From assembly GCF_001269985.1 (NCBI RefSeq), contig NZ_BBZB01000001.1, positions 124,001-188,000 of the forward strand: a stretch of DNA of 64,000 nt, given 5' to 3'. The stretch is from Pseudoalteromonas sp. '520P1 No. 423' (GTDB lineage Bacteria; Pseudomonadota; Gammaproteobacteria; Enterobacterales; Alteromonadaceae). The position numbers were made by a program, and so were the translations under genes. This document shows positions 58,109 through 64,000 of the stretch, piece by piece. Under the pieces are notes generated by a model that was not told the DNA's origin, made no database searches, and saw only the letters and a program-made list of their open reading frames with translations. Within the stretch, counting starts at the first letter, position 1; each line of letters starts with the position of its first letter.

Positions 58109-59590
58109 ATGAGGCAATCACTACAGCTTCGTCTTGGACAACAACTAACAATGACTCCACAGTTGCAACAGGCTATCCGCCTATTGCAACTTAGCACGTT
58201 AGATCTGCAGTTAGAGATACAAGAAGCACTCGAAAGCAACCCGCTCTTAGAACTTGATGAGCAAGATTTTAATGCTGAAGAAAAAACGCCAGCTTCTGAA
58301 AATGAAACAGCAGAAAAAGCTTCTGATGCAGAAGAGATAATCCCTACGGCTCAAGTAGAAATGGAAAGCTCTGAAGCCTTAACTAAAGAAACCCTAACAG
58401 ACGAACTTGCAATGGATGTAAGTTGGGATGAATATGTCAGTGCCGCCCCCGTAGCATCGGCAGGACCTGCCCCAGATGATGATTTAGCATATCAAGGCAG
58501 TACATCCGAATCATTGCAAGATTATTTAATGTGGCAATTACGCCTCACCCCATTTAGCCCTACAGATGAAGCTATTGCCACTGCAATCGTAGAAGCTGTA
58601 GATGAATCAGGTTACTTAACCGTTTCTTCACAAGACATTTTAGATAGTTTAGGTTCTGAAGAAGATGAAGTTGAATTAGATGAAGTTGAAGCAGTACTTA
58701 AACGCATTCAGGTCTTTGATCCTATTGGCATTGCAGCTCGAAGCCTATCAGAGTGTTTATTAATTCAGCTTAATCAATACGATAAAACAACTCCTTGGCT
58801 TGATGAAACCAAACATATTTTAAGAGAATACGTTGAATTATTAGGTGCGAGAGATTATCGCAGCTTAATGAAAAAAACTAAGCTCAAAGAACCTGAATTA
58901 AAACAAGTGATGGATTTGATCCATAGCCTAAACCCGAAACCTGCATCAAGTATCGTAAAAGAACAAACTGAATATGTGATCCCCGATGTGACAGTAAAAA
59001 AAATAAAGGGTCGTTGGGTAGTTGATTTAAATTCAGATACCATGCCAAAAATAAGAGTCAATAATCACTATGCCTCTATGGCAGGCTCTTGTAATGCGGA
59101 CAGTCAGTTTATTCGCTCTCATTTACAAGAGGCTAAATGGTTTATTAAAAGTATAGAAAGTAGAAACGAAACACTATTAAAAGTTGCCAATTGCATTGTA
59201 ATGCAACAACAGGCATTCTTTGAACATGGTGATGAAGCAATGAAGCCTATGGTGCTTAACGACGTTGCTGAAATGGTAGAAATGCATGAATCAACTATTT
59301 CACGTGTAACCACACAGAAATATATGCATACACCACGTGGTATATATGAACTGAAATATTTTTTCTCTAGCCACGTAAGTACAGAAAATGGAGGTGAGTG
59401 TTCATCTACAGCTATTCGAGCACTTATCAAAAAGCTAATTGCCGCAGAAAATCAAGCCAAACCATTAAGTGATAGTAAAATAGCGGATATTTTAGCAGAT
59501 CAAGGCATCAAGGTGGCCAGAAGAACGATAGCAAAATATCGAGAATCACTGTCCATTCCATCGTCAAATCAGAGAAAATGTTTAATCTGA
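58109..59590 (+). CDS. rpoN: RNA polymerase sigma-54 factor RpoN
   Basis: The 493-residue factor has the Gln-rich region I ([23 protein letters not shown], 7-29), an acidic region II (about 55-130), the core-binding and HTH regions, and the C-terminal RpoN box [10 protein letters not shown]. It recognises -24/-12 promoters such as the one proposed at 21318-21334. It lies in the standard lptB-rpoN-hpf-ptsN order. Confidence 0.97.
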   Translation: MRQSLQLRLGQQLTMTPQLQQAIRLLQLSTLDLQLEIQEALESNPLLELDEQDFNAEEKTPASENETAEKASDAEEIIPTAQVEMESSEALTKETLTDELAMDVSWDEYVSAAPVASAGPAPDDDLAYQGSTSESLQDYLMWQLRLTPFSPTDEAIATAIVEAVDESGYLTVSSQDILDSLGSEEDEVELDEVEAVLKRIQVFDPIGIAARSLSECLLIQLNQYDKTTPWLDETKHILREYVELLGARDYRSLMKKTKLKEPELKQVMDLIHSLNPKPASSIVKEQTEYVIPDVTVKKIKGRWVVDLNSDTMPKIRVNNHYASMAGSCNADSQFIRSHLQEAKWFIKSIESRNETLLKVANCIVMQQQAFFEHGDEAMKPMVLNDVAEMVEMHESTISRVTTQKYMHTPRGIYELKYFFSSHVSTENGGECSSTAIRALIKKLIAAENQAKPLSDSKIADILADQGIKVARRTIAKYRESLSIPSSNQRKCLI

Positions 59591-59616
59591 GATGTATAAT
59601 AGAAGGAAGTACGCTT

Positions 59617-59904
59617 ATGCAATTAAATTTAACAGGTCGTCATGTAAATATCACAGATCCACTAAGAGACTATGTAACAAACAAATTCGCTAAGCTTGAA
59701 AGGCATTTTGATCATATTAACAATGTGCATGTTATCTTAGATATCGAAAAGCTATCTCAAAAAGCAGAAGCAACACTTCATGTTAATGGAGGCGAACTTT
59801 TTGCAACTTCTGAGCATGCTGATATGTATGCTGCTATTGATGGCTTGATTGATAAATTAGATCGACAAGTTATTAAACATAAAGAAAAATTATCTAGACG
59901 TTAA
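59617..59904 (+). CDS. hpf: ribosome hibernation promoting factor HPF (short form)
   Basis: The 95-residue protein starts MQLNLTGRHVNITDPLRDYV and has KLERHFDHINNVHVILDIEK, the short HPF that helps form 100S ribosomes in stationary phase. ATG 59617 follows an AGAAGGAAG site; an upstream in-frame ATG (59578) lies within rpoN and is less likely. The gene ends 2 bp before ptsN. Confidence 0.95.
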   Translation: MQLNLTGRHVNITDPLRDYVTNKFAKLERHFDHINNVHVILDIEKLSQKAEATLHVNGGELFATSEHADMYAAIDGLIDKLDRQVIKHKEKLSRR

Positions 59905-59906
59905 AT

Positions 59907-60350
59907 ATGATTAATTCATTTTTATCAAAGGACTGCACTAAAGCTGCAGTCCTTTTTCATAGCAAAAAACGAATGCTGGAATATATAAGCCAGATAGCAC
60001 AGCAAAAGCTACCCGAGCTAACTGAACAAGAGATCCTTAATTCTTTATTAAAGCGAGAAAAGCTTGGAAGCACAGGTATCGGAAAAGGTATCGCTATTCC
60101 ACACGGCCGATTATCCAATATAGATAAAACCGTGGCTATTTTAGTCGTAAATGCAGAACCCATTGCATTTGATGCAATAGACGATCGCCCTGTTGATATA
60201 TTTATTACTTTATTAGTTCCTGATGCACAATGTCAGGCTCACTTAAAGACGTTAGCTGCAATTGCTGATAAACTCAAAGATAAACAGTTTTGTAAAAAAT
60301 TACGTCATGCTCAATCAGATCAATCTTTATATGAGATAATGACACTTTAA
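59907..60350 (+). CDS. ptsN: nitrogen PTS EIIA protein (PtsN)
   Basis: The 147-residue protein aligns with E. coli PtsN from LSKDCTKAAV onward and has the phospho-acceptor His66 in GIAIPHGRL, then PIAFDAIDDRPVDIF. It is the terminal phosphate acceptor of PTS-Ntr and regulates potassium and other functions. The start is only 2 bp after hpf. The first codons contain a perfect terminator-like hairpin (59927-59957), recorded separately. Confidence 0.95.
   Translation: MINSFLSKDCTKAAVLFHSKKRMLEYISQIAQQKLPELTEQEILNSLLKREKLGSTGIGKGIAIPHGRLSNIDKTVAILVVNAEPIAFDAIDDRPVDIFITLLVPDAQCQAHLKTLAAIADKLKDKQFCKKLRHAQSDQSLYEIMTL
59927..59957 (+). promoter_or_regulatory. terminator-like hairpin inside the ptsN coding start
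   Basis: AAAGGACTGCA (59927-59937) and TGCAGTCCTTT (59945-59955) form an 11-bp perfect stem with a 7-nt loop, followed by TT (five T in all at the end). It overlaps codons 7 to 17 of ptsN and lies 22 bp past the hpf stop, where a terminator for hpf would normally sit. Confidence 0.7.
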
Positions 60351-60420
60351 TAAAAATAAACTAATTATGAGTTTTTATGATTAGTTTTAGTCAAAGTTGA
60401 AGACGCATAAGGAAAATTCA

Positions 60421-61275
60421 GTGCAACTTATCATTATAAGCGGTCGTTCAGGATCCGGAAAATCAGTCGCTTTACGCGTATTAGAAGATTTAGGTTATTA
60501 TGCCGTAGATAATATTCCAGTTAACCTACTGCCTTCGCTTGTAAGAAGTGTATCTGATAATTACGATAAAATAGCTGTCAGTATTGATGTTAGAAATTTA
60601 CCCGCTGAGCAAAAGGAGTTTAATGAAATTCTTGGTTATTTACCTGAATTTGTTAAACCTAGCCTATTCTACTTAGATAGTGATGATACAACTTTAATAA
60701 AGCGATTTTCAGAAACCCGTCGTTTACACCCATTATCTATGAATAATCAGCCGTTAGATCTGGCAATTAAACAAGAAAAAGAACTATTAGATATTTTAGT
60801 AACCAATGCTGATTTTATTATTGATACAACGGATTTAAGCGTTCACCAGCTAGCGGAATCCATTCGAGAAAAAGTATTAGGCAAAAAAGACAAGCAATTA
60901 ATCATTACTTTTGAATCTTTTGGCTTTAAATATGGTATGCCAAAAAATGCAGATTATGTTTTTGATGCGAGATTTTTACCTAACCCACACTGGGAACCTG
61001 AATTAAAGCCTTTAACGGGGTTAGATCAACCTGTCAAAGATTATTTAGCCAGCCATAGCATAGTGCAAAAGTTTAATTGGCAAATTCAAACCTTTTTACA
61101 AACTTGGTTGCCGCATTTAGAAAGAAATAACCGCAGCTACCTTACAATTGCAATTGGTTGTACGGGTGGAAAACATAGATCAGTCTATTTAGCGCAATCA
61201 CTATGTGATAGCTTTTCTAAAAGCCATAAAAATGTAAAAGTTCGCCATCGCGAACAAGATACTCACGGTAAATAA
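60421..61275 (+). CDS. rapZ: RNase adapter protein RapZ
   Basis: The 284-residue protein has Walker A GRSGSGKS (8-15), DNIPVNLLPSL, RRLHPLS and the C-terminal AIGCTGGKHRSVYLAQ. RapZ delivers sRNA GlmZ to RNase E and senses glucosamine-6-phosphate. The start chosen is GTG 60421, which has AAGGA 7 nt upstream and gives the usual N-terminus; a TTG at 60397 lies in frame. It overlaps ptsO by one base. Confidence 0.95.
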   Translation: MQLIIISGRSGSGKSVALRVLEDLGYYAVDNIPVNLLPSLVRSVSDNYDKIAVSIDVRNLPAEQKEFNEILGYLPEFVKPSLFYLDSDDTTLIKRFSETRRLHPLSMNNQPLDLAIKQEKELLDILVTNADFIIDTTDLSVHQLAESIREKVLGKKDKQLIITFESFGFKYGMPKNADYVFDARFLPNPHWEPELKPLTGLDQPVKDYLASHSIVQKFNWQIQTFLQTWLPHLERNNRSYLTIAIGCTGGKHRSVYLAQSLCDSFSKSHKNVKVRHREQDTHGK

Positions 61276-61547
61276 TGCAATATCAAGACATTTTCTTAAT
61301 AGAAAACCGCTTAGGGCTTCATGCAAGAGCCGCATCAGTATTAGCGCAACTTGCGACTTCTTTTGATGCTAAGGTAATATTGCAACAAGGGAATAAAGAA
61401 GCGCAAGCTGATAGTGTTTTAGCTTTGATGCTGTTAGAAGGTGCTAAAGGAAAAAAAGTAACCGTGACGTGTAGCGGGCCTGATGCAAAAATAGCACTAA
61501 AAACAATTGGTGAATTAATTGCTGATAAATTCCACGAACAAGAATAA
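61275..61547 (+). CDS. ptsO: HPr-like phosphocarrier NPr (PtsO)
   Basis: The 90-residue protein has the phosphorylated histidine in NRLGLHARAAS (His16) and the second helix region with SVLALMLLEGAKGKKVTV. It passes phosphate from PtsP to PtsN. The ATG overlaps the rapZ stop. Confidence 0.96.
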   Translation: MQYQDIFLIENRLGLHARAASVLAQLATSFDAKVILQQGNKEAQADSVLALMLLEGAKGKKVTVTCSGPDAKIALKTIGELIADKFHEQE

Positions 61548-61559
61548 CAATAAGACCAG

Positions 61560-62918
61560 ATGCCTGAAGCGTTAGAGCAAGATTACACACAAAAACAACT
61601 TCTAGAGGTTAATAAAGCCCTTAGTAGCGGTATGTTTGTGCATGTTAGACGTATGCTTGCTCATATGGCTGACTGTGATATAGCACTATTAATAGAGTCC
61701 TCTCCCTATAAAGGCCGTGCAGTTCTTTGGCAACTAGTAGATCCTGATGTACAAGGTGAAATCCTAGAAGAATTATCAGAAGACGTTCGTAGCGGTATTA
61801 TCGCTCAAATGGAGCCTACGCTGATTGCTGCTGCAACAGCTGATATGGATGTTGATGATTTAGCAGAAGTATTACGTAGTCTTCCAGACGCAGTCTATCA
61901 AGAAGTAATAGGCTCTATGGATAGTCAAGATCAAGAGAGAGCGACATTAGCACTTTCTTATCCTGAAGAATCAGCTGGCGCTTTAATGAATACTGATACT
62001 GTTACAATCCGTCCAGATGTAACGATTGATGTTGTGTTGAGGTATTTACGTTTAAAAGGTGAATTACCTGACGCCACAGATGAATTGTATGTCGTTGATA
62101 AAAACAATCAATTTTTAGGTGGCGTATCACTAGCCTCTTTACTAACAAGTAATCCTGGTTTAACTGTTCGCTCCATTATGGACGACGAATATGAATCAAT
62201 TCCCGTTACTATGGATGAGTCTGAAGTGGCGCAGTTGTTTGAACGACATGACTGGATTTCAGCGCCTGTTTTAGATGACAACAAACATTTATTAGGCCGT
62301 ATCACTATCGATGACATTGTTGATGTTATTCGTGAAGATGCTGAACACAGCATGTTAAGTATGGCAGGCCTTGATGATGAAGCAGATACCTTTGCACCTG
62401 TAGTTCAAAGTACCCAACGGCGCTCAATATGGCTAGGTGTTAACTTAATCACAGCACTTAGCGCTGCGTTTGTAGCAAGTTTTTTTGAATCAACGCTCAG
62501 TATATTACCGATTTTAGCCGTACTAAATGGCATAGTGCCATCAATGGGTGGTGTCGCTGGCAGTCAGACTCTAACGCTTGTTATTCGCGGCATGGCAGTA
62601 GGACATATTAATAACGCCAATCAAAAATCCCTTATTCATAAAGAATTAGCGATTGGCGCACTCAATGGCATAATTTGGGCTATGTTAATCGCCTCTGTTG
62701 TTGCGCTCTGGCAATGGGATTTTAACTTAGGATTAGTCATCGCCTTTGCAATGTTTATGAACTTACTTTCTGCAGGTTTAGCTGGGGCTTTTATACCTTT
62801 AATGCTTAAGAGAATGAATATTGACCCAGCTTTAGCTGGCGGTGTTATTTTAACAACAGTGACAGATATTGTCGGTATTTTTGCTTTCCTAGGTACCGCA
62901 ACTTGGTTTTTAATCTAA
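61560..62918 (+). CDS. mgtE: magnesium transporter MgtE
   Basis: The 452-residue protein has an N-terminal superhelical domain (about 1-130), two CBS domains (about 140-260), a plug helix and five TMs with GGVAGSQTLTLVIRGMAVG and AGAFIPLMLKRMNIDPAL. It is a magnesium channel gated by cytosolic Mg2+. It follows ptsO after 12 bp, so it probably shares the rpoN-ptsO transcript. Confidence 0.96.
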   Translation: MPEALEQDYTQKQLLEVNKALSSGMFVHVRRMLAHMADCDIALLIESSPYKGRAVLWQLVDPDVQGEILEELSEDVRSGIIAQMEPTLIAAATADMDVDDLAEVLRSLPDAVYQEVIGSMDSQDQERATLALSYPEESAGALMNTDTVTIRPDVTIDVVLRYLRLKGELPDATDELYVVDKNNQFLGGVSLASLLTSNPGLTVRSIMDDEYESIPVTMDESEVAQLFERHDWISAPVLDDNKHLLGRITIDDIVDVIREDAEHSMLSMAGLDDEADTFAPVVQSTQRRSIWLGVNLITALSAAFVASFFESTLSILPILAVLNGIVPSMGGVAGSQTLTLVIRGMAVGHINNANQKSLIHKELAIGALNGIIWAMLIASVVALWQWDFNLGLVIAFAMFMNLLSAGLAGAFIPLMLKRMNIDPALAGGVILTTVTDIVGIFAFLGTATWFLI

Positions 62919-62967
62919 AAATAAATGCTTGAATAACCACTTAGTAACCAAGTTTTTTCAAAAACAA

Positions 62968-62994
62968 AAAAGGCAAGTTAATCTCTTGCCTTTT
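62968..62994. terminator. terminator between mgtE and pmbA
   Basis: AAAAGGCAAG (62968-62977) and CTTGCCTTTT (62985-62994) form a 10-bp stem with a 7-nt loop between convergent gene ends. T-runs lie on both strands within and beyond the stem. Confidence 0.85.
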
Positions 62995-63032
62995 CAATCT
63001 CAAGTTAAACATATCAGTAAACGTACTAAAAC

Positions 63033-64000
63033 TTATTCACCTGAAACTTGCATCTCTTCAACTAATATAGAGCCCGTTTGCACACTACCTCGATAATCAA
63101 TATCAGAGCCGATTGCAGCTATGCCTTTAAATATATCTTTTAAATTACCAGCTATGGTTATTTCACTTACAGGATATTGAATAATGCCATTTTCAACCCA
63201 AAACCCTGCTGCACCACGAGAATAATCACCGGTGATCACATTAACACCTTGGCCCATTAATTCAGTAACAAACAAACCTGTGCCCATCATTTTAAGTAAT
63301 TGTTCTAAATCACCATCAGTGCTTTGAACTAACCAGTTGTGTATGCCACCAGCATGGCCTGTTGCGGTCATATCTAGTTTACGCGCGGCATAAGTTGCTA
63401 ACAGGTATGTTTGTAACTCGCCATTGTTTAATATAATACGATCTCGGGTTTTAACACCTTCACTATCGAAAGGTGAGGAAGCCATGCCTTGGAAAATATG
63501 TGGTTTCTCTTCTACATTAACAAGTTCGCTAAATATTGGCTTACCTAAACTGTCGAGTAAAAAGCTTGATTTGCGATATAAAGCACCGCCACCAATGGCT
63601 GAAACTAAATGACCAAATAAAGAGCTCGCTATATCAGCTCTAAAAACAACAGGCATTTTTCCTGTTTTTAATTTTCGACTATTTAACTTGGCAAGTGTTT
63701 CAGTAGCAGCCTCTAAACCAATTTCATTTGCTGCTTTTAGCTGATTGCCTATGCGAGCAGTAGTATAGGCGCTATCGCGTTCCATTTGCTGAGCTTCTTC
63801 ACCTATCACCATACAGCTTAAGCTATGGCGTGTACGCGGAAAACCAGCAATCAAACCATGGCTATTACCATAAACTCTCAATCCCTGATGACTCGCAAAA
63901 CTAGCTCCGTCTGAATTAACAATGCGCGGATCTGAATTTAATGCGGCTTCTTCAGCTTGCTTACAAAACTCAATGCCTTGTTCAGGTGATACTTGCCAAG
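63033..64000 (-). CDS. pmbA: metalloprotease PmbA/TldE (C-terminal part, runs off the window)
   Basis: About 322 residues are visible, from WQVSPEQG at the window edge through SDGASFASHQGLRVYGNSHG, FGHLVSAIGGGALYRKSSFLLD, SPFDSEGV, ATGHAGGIHNW and the C-terminal GDYSRGAAGFWVENGIIQYPVSEITIAGN. PmbA (TldE) forms with TldD a protease that degrades unfolded peptides and matures microcins and CcdA in E. coli. The N-terminal part lies beyond 64000. Confidence 0.95.
   Translation of the reverse strand, partial: WQVSPEQGIEFCKQAEEAALNSDPRIVNSDGASFASHQGLRVYGNSHGLIAGFPRTRHSLSCMVIGEEAQQMERDSAYTTARIGNQLKAANEIGLEAATETLAKLNSRKLKTGKMPVVFRADIASSLFGHLVSAIGGGALYRKSSFLLDSLGKPIFSELVNVEEKPHIFQGMASSPFDSEGVKTRDRIILNNGELQTYLLATYAARKLDMTATGHAGGIHNWLVQSTDGDLEQLLKMMGTGLFVTELMGQGVNVITGDYSRGAAGFWVENGIIQYPVSEITIAGNLKDIFKGIAAIGSDIDYRGSVQTGSILVEEMQVSGE

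Overview
The window is AT-rich chromosomal DNA from a gammaproteobacterium, most likely a marine member of the Alteromonadales (Pseudoalteromonas/Colwellia-like). This rests on the mlaFEDCB-ibaG-murA and kdsD-kdsC-lptCAB-rpoN-hpf-ptsN-rapZ-ptsO blocks, the zapE/zapG/degQ/degS and ccoG/srkA/dsbA neighbourhoods, a large TonB-dependent receptor and a cysDN-SLC13-cysC-cysQ sulfur operon. I could not run searches, so the assignment is by gene content only. No rRNA, tRNA, CRISPR array, prophage or insertion sequence was recognised.

Layout. 0-11.5 kb is accessory: the tail of an unidentified gene, yacL, a TonB-dependent receptor, an AEC transporter, a small membrane protein, an M50 protease, a broken hemerythrin/membrane-protein locus, a MocR regulator divergent from GNAT and PaiB-like genes, a lone type IV pilin-like gene and a tiny lipoprotein. 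11.5-24.1 kb is one export system on the minus strand: an NtrC-type regulator and histidine kinase, then an HlyD-like adaptor, a MacB/LolD-type ATPase and three tandem double-length (about 810 aa) FtsX/MacB permeases. A sigma-54-type promoter with upstream dyads sits directly before the adaptor gene, and terminator-like hairpins lie in both gaps between permease genes. 24.2-29.9 kb holds an EAL-domain relic, a DUF523 gene, two tandem DsbA-like genes behind srkA, ccoG and two small genes. 30.2-36.8 kb is the sulfate assimilation operon (cobA, cysD, cysN, SLC13 transporter, cysC, cysQ), interrupted by a cluster of REP-like repeats. 36.8-38.8 kb has a lipoprotein, an S4-domain protein with a basic tail and a TonB/TolA-like membrane protein.

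39.0-44.2 kb is the S10 ribosomal operon (rpsJ to rpsQ). It ends in a strong terminator instead of running into the spc operon, and it lies next to zapE. 44.3-64.0 kb is cell-envelope housekeeping: zapE, zapG, degQ, degS, murA, ibaG, mlaBCDEF (minus strand), then a Ca/Na exchanger, kdsD, kdsC, lptC, lptA, lptB, rpoN, hpf, ptsN, rapZ, ptsO, mgtE (plus strand) and the 3' part of pmbA.

The most unusual signals are the triple-permease export operon with its own sigma-54 control, a perfect terminator-like hairpin inside the first codons of ptsN, an unrecognised TonB/TolA-like protein with an S-x3-H membrane motif, the detached S10 operon, and the broken hemerythrin locus.
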